The translations under genes were made by a program, and so were the position numbers. A DNA stretch of 64,000 bases, taken from the NCBI GenBank assembly GCA_007844125.1, contig CM017567.1:8786712-8850711 (forward strand), read 5' to 3'. The notes below the pieces were generated by a model that saw only the letters and a program-made list of their open reading frames with translations, searched no databases and was not told where the DNA came from. The stretch is from Sinonovacula constricta. Lineage: Eukaryota > Mollusca > Bivalvia > Cardiida > Solecurtidae. Positions 23,801-36,717 of this stretch are shown piece after piece. Every line of letters begins with the position of its first letter. Positions within the stretch are counted from its first letter, which is position 1.

Positions 23801-25291
23801 GGACCCCAACCCATTAACCTCACACTGTGTAGCCATAAATGGCCGTAGTGTTGACACATTCCAATGTTTTGTTTTCGCAAATGCCTTTCACACTTCGTAG
23901 ATATATTATGATTGGTTGAAGGTAAGTTCACTATTGCAATTATTTTCCTTAAACATTGAAACTACAAGATGAATTCATTTAAAACTTGGTTCCTGGTGAC
24001 CAGAGCGTTTGCAGGGAACAAGCGCCCTTACTGCATTTATATTATTAATCTTCCCGATTTAATTTCTCTTCTTCAAGTAATAACATAGACCCACTTCATT
24101 AACTTACTTCAAACTAAACAAACTACGCAACTTTTTTTAGGTAGAAGTAAATAAACTTCAGTTATTACATCATCAGCATTATTTTGACGCCCCTTCCCTT
24201 CCCCCCACCCGATTCTTCCGTCCGTTGGTATATACTGATAATTACAGGACATGACCATTATGCCCACAAGTATGTCGATGCGATGCAACTAACAGCCGTG
24301 ACATGGGCTGAACATACTTACTCTTCCTTCTGTTTGATTCACAAAAACATTTCTATTACTGGCTGACAGAAAGTTTTATTTGATGTAGGTCAAATAGCAT
24401 ATAAGGCTAAGTCAGATGTACAGCGTTTCGGTGACAATTGAAATTATCTAATGTGATAAGTGTTTCTCCCCACCAGTCCCGTCCCGGATTTCCAGTGTGA
24501 GGTGCCAACAGAGGGCACTGGTTATCAGTGTCAGCAGCTGTACCATGTGCAGAAGGCCTGGGTCTACTGTAGTGACGTCACACCACCTATCCGATCAATG
24601 GCCGTCAACGTTTCATTTGCATGTGGAGGTAAGTTCACGCTTACGTCTACGAGACTGAATGCCGTTTCATGGCAAAGCAACACGTTTTTGTTTCCCATCT
24701 TAAGCTTGACGGTGTATCAATTAGACTCCTCAAGAACCGCAAGTCAAAATTGGGCCGAAGAACACCCCGATGAAATACGAATGAAATCTAGTGTCAGCTT
24801 AAAAGCTTTATGACTTTATGCAAGATAGGTTTTAATTGGAATTAATGAAATGTTCAAGCACAGCACCCTAAAGAAAGTACAAAAATCCTTTCCTTTTTGG
24901 CTAAGTTCTGCCGTACTTGTATATCTTCAATGTATGCCACTTATCATATTATTGTTTTAAATATTACTTGCACTTGTGCAATTATTGTTATCATTTGTAA
25001 CATTTTTGGCGTAATATCACAGACAGGTATCAGAGTGGGACCAAAGACACACCGCTAGAGAAGTAGACATATATCGCCTCGAACCTACATGGTGATGTTC
25101 GAATAAAGTTATCAAAGATCAAAGAGCAGTATGAAAATAATTAAGAAAAACGAACTGTTCGACTAGACGACCCACAATCTATGTTGTAGTTATCCGGTGA
25201 CGGTTGACATATGCGTATAATAATTTGTATATCTATATGTTTATTTCATGTGCACCTTTTAGCTGTCAGCTACGACTGTGCCAGTCCGTGA
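20882..25291 (+). CDS. Gene D: secreted cysteine-rich protein, subfamily 2 (5' partial, 177 aa seen)
   Basis: Identified exons: 20882-21000, 21633-21722, 22533-22676, 24477-24628, 25263-25291, all GT-AG, with intron phases 2, 2, 2 and 1, ending TGA. The first exon, supplying the ATG, was not found; an in-frame TAG overlaps the acceptor, so an upstream phase-0 exon is required, as in subfamily 1. The product begins with hydrophobic LHYLLLVSLRGPWVE (end of a signal peptide), then FCPAPTIIPTSLYVDKEFP, a charged helical stretch (DYFKAKEKALSDALK) and a Cys-rich domain: PYPDCLEVPVC, NWRVRGHNCWVIEPIYWVTC, FQCEVPTEGTGYQCQQLYHV, WVYC, VNVSFACG and YDCASP. It has ten mature cysteines and an N-V-S glycosylation sequon. 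Gene E is its close paralogue; gene B is its divergent neighbour. Possible cystine-knot ligand, but unproven. Confidence 0.8.
23690..23900 (+). other. Conserved segment in intron 4 of gene D
   Basis: Shares strings with intron 4 of gene E (56620-56825): CATTGGTCA near the start and GTGTTGACACATTCCAATGT at the end (GTGTTGACACATTGCAATTT in E). The frames differ and both contain stops relative to the flanking exons, so it is not an exon. It is either residual duplication similarity or an intronic regulatory or RNA element. Confidence 0.4.
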
Positions 25292-25430
25292 TGGAATTGG
25301 ACCCGACTGCCCGACTGATATCTCAAGAACACTTCCAGGAGCAGCACTGTATAAAGCAACTTAGGCTACGATTATTCCTCGAATAAAGCTTTTTTACATT
25401 TTCTTCGCGAAATAAATGATTTCGATGTAT
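25292..25430 (+). terminator. 3' UTR and polyadenylation signal of gene D
   Basis: AATAAA at 25382-25387, about 90 nt after the stop codon, with a second AAATAAAT near 25410. This fits a short 3' UTR. The segment between stop and signal contains no conserved ORF. Confidence 0.6.
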
Positions 25431-27820
25431 ATATGTCTACTATAGCATATGTTTTAAATGTTGGAATATTCTAACTAAATTTTAAGACCTTGTAACTCGG
25501 CTAATTTGCTTAATCTATCGTTATTCAAAAGGAATAACATAAGATATGTGTACCGTTTAAGCGAAATAGATAACATAATGAAACATATTGCAAGACGAGG
25601 ATTTCACTTGCGTATTATCCCATGAAAATTACACTTCATGACTCAGACTATAGATGCCAGGTCAGCGTCCAGAGATGATATGTTTCATCGACGTATATCA
25701 GAACCAGACGAAAACTAATTAAATGTAACTTGATGTGATTCAGAATGCGTGTATGTATCCAAAGAATGAATGGAAAACAAACTCGCAATATGTTCCTAAA
25801 AGGAAAAACAAAAGTACAAATAAAAGGAATATAAAAACATTCTTATGCAGTGTTTTTTCAGCCCAATTCTAATACCGCACGAACTGAAAACTACTATATT
25901 GACAAAACCGTCAAATTAAATAAAGAAAATAAGTTTGACATATAGTAGGTGTATCTTCTTTAAACGTTGGCTCTAAACTAGATATTTTAGAAAGCCATAA
26001 TATGTTAATTTTTAAAGCACAATCTTATGTAAAACTCGTAAACAAAGCCTTACTGACTAATTCACACCCTCATTCATAACGACTATGAATGGTTCAGCAA
26101 CATTATCTCAGTAGTCTAAGCGGACATGTACATATAATCTTGGAATAACTAGTATATTATCAAATAATAACTGTTTACTAGCTAGATAAGTATAAACATA
26201 TTTGTAGACATTTTATCCAATGAAATAAACTCATTTCAAAATTTATTGTAACGTTTGTTGTCGAGCAGGTGAAGAGCCCATCTCATCCTGGCAAAGGGAA
26301 TTAACTGTAGCATAGGAAAAGGCATAAGAACTGCGCGAGACTTCTCCCTTATATTTCGTCTCACAAACAGGCATTCGCCACAGATTATCGCTTCATATTT
26401 ATAAGAAAATAATTTAACCAGTAAGAACATTTCCCATTACGGGCCCCTTGATGTTTTGTGATGACGTAGCTATCGCCGGATATAAATGCTTCCCTTTTTG
26501 ATTTTGCTCTTAGATTAGGGGTTCCTCGTACAAATCCGCATTTGGAAAACCAGAATGACTGTACATGGATTTTTAAAAAAAAATCTTTCATATAATATTC
26601 AGTTAATGCAAAAGTAGTTTTATTTAAACAAAGGACTTCCGTTTCTTATAAAGTCATAAACCCGTTTATGCTCCCAGAACTACCAAATTTTCTTAAGCTT
26701 GTTTCATTAAATGTCACAGTACTTGAGTTAAGCATCGTTGTCTTAAAGAAAGTTAGGAGTAGTGTCTAATTGTCCCAAGAATAACCATAACATTCAACAT
26801 CATAACACTTCTAATGAAACGACACACAGATGTTTTATAGACACGAATCTCAAAAACATTATAAATCTTGTTACGTCAACAATCTTGACATTCATGGCCG
26901 CGGAAATATAATGGTTTATATATAGAACACTGGCCATAGCTCAACTAATGGTTGCATTCCATAATTTTTGCACCAATGAGGGGTAGAGCTATGTTATTGT
27001 TTAACTTTTGCTCGACCGTTTTAAGAATGCGGTATTTTGTTACTGGAGGAACATGAAGAGACTAATATTTACAGTGAACGACCTTTACATTAAGCAACTT
27101 TAGCATAACGTTTTTCCCAATAAGAAATATGACAGTTAATAAGTATATTATTAATTGTAATAAACAAAACATATTCTACAATTAAACACACTTTTAATGA
27201 AGGTGTAAACATAATTATTCAATTATGTAAAGATTATGTAAAGTTAAAATAAAAATATGTTAAAAGGCAATTACGTGAAGAGAGATATACTTATAGTTAC
27301 TCTTTTGAATCAGCTCGGTCAATTGTTGACGAAGGTAGCTTTAAAGGGAAATAGGCTATTTTATGGATTTTCCCCATGACAAACTGTCTTAATACAATTT
27401 CCAATCAAAGAGACGACACTTACTTAAGCACACACACTGGCGGCGGCATTTAATACTTGCTTAACAGCATGGTGCAGAAGGAAGAATACATTAGTCACCT
27501 TTAAATATTTACTGCCTTTTTAATAAAAAAATAATATCTAACAAAGATTTTCACTACTTAAATTATCAACTTACTTTCCAGCTCACGTTAAAATTAAAAC
27601 ACAACAACATGAAAACTTGAATGCTAACACTTTCTCGTATTTTAGAAAACGTGACACACGTTTTTTTATTTAGCATACCAATCTAAGTCTGAACTGTCCG
27701 TGTCTTTAAGTCCTCCGATACTGTTTATAGTCACACGGATGTGTTTGTACCGCGATAAACCGATTAAATTCATTTCAATGAAAGTAGTTCATGCAATGTA
27801 CAAATGTATGCTAAGATTTT
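25431..27820. other. Intergenic, nothing recognised
   Basis: AT-rich sequence without matches to the two secreted families, without tRNA-like boxes and without strong repeats. Short open frames (for example 26236-26591 on the minus strand) have no supporting features. Confidence 0.5.
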
Positions 27821-27822
27821 AC

Positions 27823-28100
27823 AATAAGAATATATAAGACAAAGTCCTATAAGCATTGCAACAGATACAAACATTGAAAAGACACAGGACCAAGGTATTC
27901 AAATGCGCGCAAAATGTAAAAGTGAGAACAAATCTGTGACGAGTCATTTAACAATAAGAGCAAACACGACAGTTACCGCCTTGTAACGGTCAGTCGGCAA
28001 TATGGACCGACTGGGGTGCTTAAGCCGGTTTTACAGAGCTCTAACCTCGCACTTTCTGATGAGTTTCTCGAATGCAAGCAATGAAATGAAGACGCAATAA
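27823..28100 (+). repeat. Dispersed repeat R, copy 1
   Basis: Begins AATAAGAATATATAAGACAA, runs through GAAAAGACACAGGACCAAGG, AACAAATCTGTGACGAGTCA, ACCGCCTTGTAACGGTCAGT, TGGACCGACTGGGGTGCTTA and CCGGTTTTACAGAGCTC, and ends near TTTCTCGAATGCAAGCAATG. Other copies in this window are at 33395-33760, 33905-34080, 39405-40085 and 63181-63570. No protein frame or terminal inverted repeat is evident, so the class is unknown. Confidence 0.75.
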
Positions 28101-31100
28101 ATTACACAGCAATATTAATCCAATACATCCACCAGTATAGACCCCATTACCAGCACATGTCATTCAAAAATCTCAGAAAGAGCCTTATTTGTGTGTTTAT
28201 TCTCTTGTTTTCGATTTCAGTTAGTTGACATAAAATTAATTTTTTTGTTGCATTTTGTGTGAATGACTTTAATTTTAACAACTGCAAAAGGAATATTAGT
28301 ACAGTCGATTTTAACAGAATCTGGACTCACTAGTTATTCCAGTTATGCAACACACAGTTCAGCTTATTGTTATTTACGTTATCTCTAAAGTAGATAACAC
28401 AAATATTTATACACATTCAATTTAAAGAATTCTATGTGTTCTAGTAATAATATGGATTAAGTCTTTGTTGTTGACACATACAAATGTCTTATCCCCAGCA
28501 TCTTTTCAGAAATTAACAAAATATATGTTCTGCTTTTCTCGAAGTCATATTTTTGTGACCATAGCTTTGCATAACTCACAGTGATGTTACTCTACGATTC
28601 AATGTTTTGTGAATCACGTTAATCCCTTGTTATCAAAACACAGAACGATAAATATTAAAGCTTTTTATAGACCTCATTTCTGCAAAAAAAAAAGATCAAA
28701 CTAGTGATTAGTATTATAAGCCAAAAGTTAGCCTTAATCATATACACGTATAAATAACAACGTGATTTACGATACCATGAATCCCTGCAAAAGCTCAGAA
28801 TACGTTTCTGTTTGTATATTCCAGCAGACTTTTGTAGAGCGCATTTTCAGAAAGTATGTTAAGATAAACAGCGCTGTTATTATAGGTGCTCAGAAACTGT
28901 TACAAGCAAGTTCTGCTGACTCGATGATCATAATGGAAGTTCCACTCGTAAGAAAGAATTGTTTGCATTTCTAGAGTACACACGGACATAATACGGATGA
29001 TAAGGTATGTTTTATCACCAACTAAAACTAACCAAATATCAAACGAATATATTTCACTATAAATATATTTAATCATTTTTACAATAGCAAAACAACAATT
29101 AACTTACCGTGTTGACGCCTGCTTCATAAAAATATATAACGATTCTGTTAATAATAGGAAAATAAGAAAAGGTCCTATAAGAATACCCATTATTAAAATT
29201 TAAAGAAACTCTAGAAAAAGGCATACAAAGTAAATATAAAAGTGACAAAAACATAGAGACAAGACATTACACTCTTATGTACAACTCTTATTATAGAGAA
29301 CTATGATCATATGCACAATATGCACAGGAGACAAATGCATCGACAGCCTAAAAGCTCCAAACGAGAGAACAGTTTGAAAGAAAACAGCTCAAGCAATGAC
29401 GTACAATAAGGGATTGGGATTGGAGTATATTAATAATGACGTCCTACGATAAAAATGCAGTGACGACTTATGTCAAAATTAAAATCTGTAATTTCAAATT
29501 TCAAACAAAATCATCGAACTTTAGAAATCTAACCAAGCCAACAAAAGATGTAATATTGTGACGAGATAATAAATAATGAATTCCAAATGTTTTGTTTTAA
29601 TAAGCATAGAATTTACGCGCATTTAGCATATAATACAATAAAGGCAAGCACAATCTCGAAATTATACAAACCGACTGTTCAATCTCACGTAAAGGGCATG
29701 GCGACTGCTTAAGTTGTATCACTTAAATAGGGCACGACTGGAAAGATAAAGAGACAGAATTCCAACACTGCATTCCAATTAATGGCTTTAGGGTGAAGCA
29801 AGTATAATGGAAAAAAATACAGAAATTGAAACTTAACACAACTGATGGGTTTTATACTTTAATGTTGATGTGCATGCCAAATGTAAAAACATCCCCATCC
29901 AGTTTTGAGTTTATGGATATTTTTGTCCTCAAATGGATATTTATGGTGTCTCATTTTCAGAAATACAAGAACTTCAAATATTATGTTATATCCCCTTCAG
30001 AAGAAGTGTTTTGAAACAAGGTATCGTTTGGAAACATAACACTTATTATATTATAGCACTAGACAAACCAACCAAAGAAGTTACTTCATAGACTTGACTT
30101 AAATAATTCCAAATATGTAATTAATTGTTTTCAAACCCAACACGTTTAAGACTGATTTCCCATGTTGTCTGCTTACTGCGCTTTATTAAAACTCGCATAG
30201 GTCTTGATAGCCAAACCATTTAATTTAATGTTGCCCAAATTGTTGTATTAAGTATATTGATTGATGTTACAAAAGATAAATTATCTTCACCACATGGTTT
30301 GATTCCTTAAGACTTTGAATTTACCAGGTAACAAATGTGTAATCAAAGCACAAATCATACAATTAAAATTATTTACAAAATGAAAGTTAAAAACTACACA
30401 CGTTCCATTCTTAATCTGGTAGAGTGATGCATAAATAATTGTCAAAATTAAAAAAGGAAGAGAAATGTTGAATATGTGTGGCCATACTGGATTGGAACCC
30501 TCAGCTATCAGATTTGAAGCAGTGTATTCCTAATTTAAATACCTTCAATTGGAGGTGCAGCATTACATTTGCTCTACCTTAAGTCACCGTATTCGTGTAA
30601 TCTCAACGTCATGTCCACATACAGTACAATTTTTGACTGTAAAAGGGCCAATTGTAAGCAATGCAGGGCGACGAAGGATTTCCGGATTGAAACCACCATC
30701 AAAACATTTCTTGATAAGATTCGAAATAGGTCAGAAAGGTTTTTAAAACCATTGATTTAGGTTATCTTATCTAAAACATTTCAATAAAATACAGAATGAC
30801 TTTTGCATTGCTGCATAAGTGTTTTCATTCTGCTACCATATTTTGAAGGAATAAAACCATTGCAATGAAATAATTTTGAAAACGCCTTTCTTAATTTGTG
30901 AAATCTAAAACGTTGCTGTAACAATTTTGAAGTGAAATAAACATTAAGTCATATGAGACCCATGCAATTGTTTAATACCACTTTAACACGATAGCTGTCA
31001 AATGTCTTATAAATATCAAAGCTTTGACACCAGCGTCTTTGTTTAGTTTAGATATATAGTTGCCATCATCACGTTCTTCATAATAGCACCAGAGGTCAAC

Positions 31101-33390
31101 CCTTTCTGTTTAAACCATTCCCTGAATATTTGCTGCCAGTCTCTGATATATATATCTCCGAAAGTAAAGTTAATCAAGCGATGCACATCGTTCACGATGT
31201 TCTTTCAACCAGTGGCTTATTTGAAGAGTTGAACTACAGACGTTACTTCAAGAGAATCTAAAATAAACATCTTGAAATAAATATAACGGTTCAATGTCTT
31301 TCCGGCGATTCTTTCAAAGATAATAAAGAGAATATCCGTACTAACTGCGTGTACATGATTACATTCTTATATTACCCTTGATGAAGGATTGTAGGGATAT
31401 TTCCTAAAAAGATAAAACAAAAAAATATCGAATAAACCCGTCAAATAAATATTTGTCGTTAAATATGTTTTGTAATAATATTTCATTATAAAAAATGATT
31501 TTATAAAGTTGCACAAATCATCTTGTTGTCGTAATGGTTACTAACATTGTAATAAGACGTCTGTGAACATTTCATTATACAGAATCTTACATTCCACAAT
31601 TAAGATAGTTTATCGGTCTTAATCTGTTTACCACTTACCAATTACCACTTCAAAACAATTCACTTTGAGGATGCTTTTTATCTTAAACGAAGAAAAATAA
31701 TGCACGACTCTAGGTAAAAAAAACTTACGCTTTACTCTTTGGTGAGTTATTTTTGTTAAAGCAACAAACGCCGCAGATCATTTTCATGTCATATTTGCTA
31801 ATGGATTATTTCCAAAAGAAGTTGAATTTTAAACTCATTTTGAAAGATGATTCTAAAAAGTAAGACACTTACTTTGAAACTGATTTAAGCCTTGATATAG
31901 TGACTTAAATATATTTTTCAAAACATGTAAACAGCTCATTAAAGTTAATACAAAAATGGTGTACTTTTAGCATTTCTTGTTGTGTCCATATGGTTAAAAA
32001 TATAAAAAAACATATTTTTACAAAGATTCAGTTGTATATGATAGAACATGACGCATTCATAGTGACGAAAGTCGCGGCATACTCTTAAATTTACATATAT
32101 TAATATTATCAGCCCTTGATTTAGACGTGTATCATAATTCTGATTTGGAATCCCTGAGCATAGCAAGTCCGATACACCTGAACCTAATGTCACCGGCAAG
32201 AGAAGCCGTGAGCACAGTTGTGCCAAAATGCTGGCATTTTGTGAAATGGTTTTAAATATACCCATTCCTGAAGACTGTTCATCGAGCACGCTCATCGTAT
32301 CGGAAATCAGAGCTATGATACAACAGAACACTTCAACAAGAATTCAAAACAAATGCAATGAATACAGGTTCGGTTATTGGTGATTTAAATGCTAGATTGT
32401 ACGGAGCAGTCTGATAGATTTTTCCATACCCATAATACCAACACGTCTGATAGCAAAGATATTCCCAGTCGACTCACAATAAACAAAACCTCCAGCAGTT
32501 TGAAAACAATCATCAAACGTTTGGGCCATGACAGCGGTGACTATGATTGGCAACAGTCTCATTGACTATATGCTTAATCGGGTTAATTATTTCCTCTGAT
32601 TTATGATTTTACTTCTATGGCATAGAGAGGCATTCACTTAATAATGGACCGTGTACGGTTTTCAGTACTCGTACAAGAACTTCGAGTACTGCTAGCAATA
32701 AGTAAAATAGGACAAACAGCTAGGCGATGTTTACGTTATGCATGTAGAAACTGTCGTAGTTCTAGCTCAAGTATTAATTTATATATAACACAAAATTATC
32801 GGCAGGTGAAACATGAAGGTAGAATATTATTTAATGTAAGACAGAAACAATAATTAAATATTATTTCAAAAGAAATACATCAACAGCTAATAAAAGAAAT
32901 TAAACAAATAAAAAGCAAGCCCGACAAAAGCAAATACTCCTTTTGATCAATTATAATAGATAAATAAGAAAAGGTCATTACAAGAATTACCATAGATAGT
33001 TAAATCTAAACTACCTTATCTTAACCAGCAGTTAAGCCTTATAATTTTTCTAATAATGTCTTCTTGGTAAGCGATACTGTAGAAGACAAACTTATATCAC
33101 TTATAGTACTTATACCATTATATTTTGTTGATTAATTGTTTCCAATATTGTGTAAGTTGTTTATTTTTTTCTAACTCTATATAACCAGAAGGTTGGACAA
33201 AACGGTATTGTTCCTGTACCAAAAATATAACTAAGTGATATAAGAAATTACAAAAAGGCCTTCACTAGTATATCATCCAACGTTTTTTTCCAAATGTCAT
33301 TTACAAAGATAAAATACAGGGGAAGAGATTAATAAAATTTTAAATAATTGCCAGTTTTAAATAAAAAGATAGAGGTACGACAATTATGTA
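28101..33390. other. Intergenic with diverged repeat R relatives
   Basis: Mostly unremarkable AT-rich DNA. Diverged relatives of repeat R occur at about 29150-29275 and 32955-33010 (GGAAAATAAGAAAAGGTCCT, GTGACAAAAACATAGAGACA); a similar one lies in gene D intron 4 at 23395-23560. Open stretches near 31060-31260 (plus) and 31945-32331 (minus) are too short and unsupported to call genes. Confidence 0.5.
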
Positions 33391-33394
33391 CTGA

Positions 33395-33760
33395 ATAGAG
33401 GTACCGCCTTGGAACGGGCAGTCGGCAGAGTGGACCGACTGTGGTGCTTTAACCGGTTTTACAAAGCTCAAACCTCGCACTTCCTAAGGGGTTTCTCAAA
33501 TGCAAATAATGAAAAGAAAACCGATATATTTGAGTAAAAAATGTCCAAGCGCTGACGTCTTCCTTGATATAATATGACGAAATAGTGACTTTATTGAAAA
33601 CTAATGTCCCCATAGTAGTATTTAGCAGAGAGTGAAATATTATTTCTATTAGAAGAACTACACAAAATTGTTGATTGTAGGTGAAATTATTTGTTTCAAT
33701 CAAGAAAAGAAAATGACAAAAGAATTGAAAATGGTTGAAGCATTCTGTTCTTGTGGAGAT
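33395..33760 (+). repeat. Dispersed repeat R, copy 2 (3' part)
   Basis: Starts at TACCGCCTTGGAACGGGCAG and continues beyond copy 1 with GTCCAAGCGCTGACGTCTTC, TAGCAGAGAGTGAAA and AGAACTACACAAAATTGTTG. The same extended 3' part is present at 39720-40030. Confidence 0.75.
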
Positions 33761-33904
33761 TGAATTGATGAACATAAGTCCAATGTCTGTCAAAGACAAC
33801 ACGCGTAACAATCTTTATAGGATGAATTAAACGACAACATAGATTACATGCACGGAAAGATATTTTACGACCTCTTCACTGCACAGGTAACATTGTTTTA
33901 ATCA

Positions 33905-34080
33905 TGAATAAGAATATATAAGACAAAGTGCTTTGATCATTGCAACATATACCAAGCCCTGAAAAGACACAGGACAAAGGTATTCACATGCAAGCCAAAT
34001 GTATAAGTAAGAACAAATCTGTGACGAGTCATAAAACAAAAAGAGAAAACCCATCTCCTTGGAACGGTCAGTCGACTAAA
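33905..34080 (+). repeat. Dispersed repeat R, copy 3 (5' part)
   Basis: Contains AATAAGAATATATAAGACAA, CTGAAAAGACACAGGACAAA, AACAAATCTGTGACGAGTCA and CTTGGAACGGTCAGTCG, then stops. It lies only 150 bp after copy 2 in the same orientation. Confidence 0.75.
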
Positions 34081-34520
34081 GTGATATAATCAGGGTTTTT
34101 CGAGTTAAAACATGTTTGGAAATATAAAACAGACGGTGTGCGATAAGTAGGCTTCGATTTCATAGTTTATATGGTCTTATTTATGCACATATTTGTATAA
34201 TTTAATACTTTACGATCACAAAACAATAAAACCCAATATTAGAAGAGTCTTATTACGTACGCATGTTTTGTACATCTATTTGTACCTTATCACGTTATAG
34301 GGCAATTAGTTTAAATATACATCAGCAGTGTGCTATTATAACATTGTCGTCAAAGTATTAAGTTCTTCCCAATTAAAAGTTTTGCTTTACGAATTATATT
34401 GTCTAAAAGACTAACTGTCTATTATCTTCATATAATCCGCTTTTAAAGATATATTTGATATGATATATATATGTGTCTATTGGTCTTTTATAAAATTTTA
34501 AAATTGAACATTTTAGGAAG

Positions 34521-34782
34521 ACCGGACCTGGTAGCGTAATCGGTAGAGAGTCGCCTCCAGGTACGAGAGGCTTCGGGTTCGATCCCGGGCCGCTTCATAC
34601 CAAAGTCGTTTAATTGGTAGTGGTATAGCTAACGCTCAAGCTTAGGCCAGTGTCAGGATAATGTGACTGGGTGGGGTATCATGCCACGTATTCACAGTGA
34701 AGGAAGCACTATATCTGCTTCAAGTGGACACCGTCTCCAGATAACTGAAATATTGTTGGCGTGACGAAAAAATCAACAAACT
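34521..34782 (+). mobile_element. Intact tRNA-derived SINE with 10-bp target-site duplication
   Basis: The head resembles a tRNA: A box TGGTAGCGTAATCGGTAGAG and B box GGGTTCGATCCC, followed by an unrelated body ending in GTCTCCAGATAACTGAAATA, TTGTTGGCGTGACGAAAA. It is flanked by perfect TTTTAGGAAG direct repeats (34511-34520 and 34783-34792). The clean duplication indicates a fairly recent insertion. Confidence 0.85.
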
Positions 34783-34792
34783 TTTTAGGAAG

Positions 34793-36440
34793 CTTCATTG
34801 CCAGTAACAAGTAAAGCTGAAACCAAAGCAAACGAAATATGTTGTACCAAAAGACACTGCTATAGATTGCATTCTAGTACTATATTTTTTAAACATCTTT
34901 TGCGTGTGGGCGAGTTTTATATTCCTTCTAATTAGTTTTAATTAGTATGTATTTGCATTTGACCTTAATGTTACTTGTATGACTTTCGATAATGTAAAAC
35001 CAAATTGGAAATGAAAACTTTTCGCCAAGGAGCTATAAATCGTGTTCATTTTCGTGAAATGTCACGCTCAAATCGAAAAAAATGCAGATTAAAATGGAAA
35101 AGTAATTTGCCTCCTCTGCGATGTGAAGTTCTATTTGAGAGAGTAATTGTAATTATTTTTTCTTTTATAAGGTTATGATTTTTAATTATATTCAAATAGT
35201 TCACCAATTTAGGAACGAGTTGCAAATTGATCAAGTGTATGTATAAAATACAGCAAGCAGTGAGTACAATTATGCACTACGTGCTTTATTGTAAAAATAA
35301 TGATTAATACTTATTAAAATAAAAATCGGAGAGGAAATAGGCACTGAAACCTTTATCTAATGTGAAAGGATACATATTTTTACGTATATTCCAAATAGTC
35401 AGTAACATGTTTATAGGTCTATCATTGGTGACCTATCTTCACATAGTCATTGGAATGTTAAGTTCATGAAATCGCCAAAAACTCTTATTTGATCTATTTA
35501 TTTTTTAACATATGAACACCATATTATGGCGCGACAGTTTGCAAGAAAACGGAAACATGCTTATGATGTGGCCCTTTTCAGTTGCCTGTTGCTAGTCAAT
35601 GCTGCATATGTATGACAGTAAAATCCGACTCCGTACTCTTTGCTTGGACATTATTTTATTTTCAGTTTAAAGATAGCATTTGTAATAAAACAGAACAATA
35701 AATGTGTCAGGACCAAACGAAATGCAAGAATCTAGGACAAGAAGGGTATTTCTACTAGCAATGGGCAGCAATTAGTTGGATATGAAGCATATGTTATGTA
35801 CCCGTTGATACATTCGTCTTGATTTCCTGATCAAATATAGATCATCATCACAGTCCATCAGCCGGGAAAACTTTTAGTTTGACTTGGTTCATGTGAATAC
35901 CTTTTCAAATTTGGTATATGTGGCAACGCTCAGAGGAATTTGTCATATTTCCTTATTCATGTTAATATACTTGAAAAGCAGTTGCTGTGAAGAAAGTGCA
36001 TTTTAAGAGGAACACGGTGTAAAATGACGTCAACACGCTAATGTTCTCAATAATGAGTGTTATCCATTACTTTGTGAAGTTGTATACCATAGGGTGTATA
36101 AATAAAACAGTCTTTGCCGAGTTTCAATAAATTGAAGAAAACTAAGGGCAAAGATTGAGCGTTTAGTCCTAAAGCCTTGTTCCATTAAATAATGGTGATT
36201 ATTTAAAACCCACCCATATTCATGTATAGTCTTCTGAAAGTAAGAAGTAATTACTTAATGGCATGTCCCTCTTATATTTGAAAAGAAACACTTCCGGCAT
36301 TCTGATCTACTAACCATCTTGGTACAGACGCTGTTTTACCCCATAATCACCACTAACTAAATGTGAAAATGTTGCCACTAAATAGGCGCACTTCTATAAA
36401 TGTATCTTAATTGAAAATGATACATGTATCAAAATGTTAA
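34793..36440. other. Intergenic, nothing recognised
   Basis: AT-rich spacer between two SINEs with no gene or repeat that I can support. Confidence 0.5.
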
Positions 36441-36717
36441 GGGATTGGGATTGGCCAGTATTTATGCCGTTCTGTGCAGCGACATTTCTATCATTATTGC
36501 ACAGGGGCACTTTTGAGGTGCCCTGGGACTTAACCCGGCAGGTATATTATACTGACATCGACGAGTCAGGCGTATTGCTGTCACCTTAGCCCCGAGCGAT
36601 AGGAGGAAAGCCACTACTACCAACTTTAAAATCTTTGGTTTGACCCGGCCGGGGTTTGAACCCGCGACTTCCCGATCCGCAAGCCGACGCTCTACCAATT
36701 GGTAATGCGGCCGGTCT
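36441..36717 (-). mobile_element. tRNA-derived SINE, second family
   Basis: On the minus strand the head reads AGACCGGCCGCATTACCAAT, TGGTAGAGCGTCGGCTTGCG, then GCGGGTTCAAACCCC (B box), ending in the tail CCAATCCCAATCCC at 36441. Flanks CAAAATGTTAA and CAATATGTTTAAC look like an imperfect target-site duplication. The open frame inside (36462-36698) is SINE sequence, not a gene. A tail-like GGGATTGGGATTGG also occurs alone near 29410. Confidence 0.8.

Noticed and set aside
31050..31263. ~70-codon open stretch ending FEELNYRRYFKRI
   Set aside because: A faint resemblance to a stretch at 40280-40450 (VLNYRHIINMIL) is too short to support homology; no start codon or splice sites.
31945..32331. 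128-aa minus-strand ORF
   Set aside because: No recognisable domain, no splice or duplicate support, AT-rich surroundings; likely chance.
34521..34600. Candidate functional tRNA gene
   Set aside because: A and B boxes are good but the arms do not fold into a full cloverleaf by eye, and the sequence continues into a SINE body with a target-site duplication.
36462..36698. 78-aa minus-strand ORF (VERRLADREVAGSNPGRV...)
   Set aside because: Lies entirely in a tRNA-derived SINE; the protein-like look comes from the SINE body.
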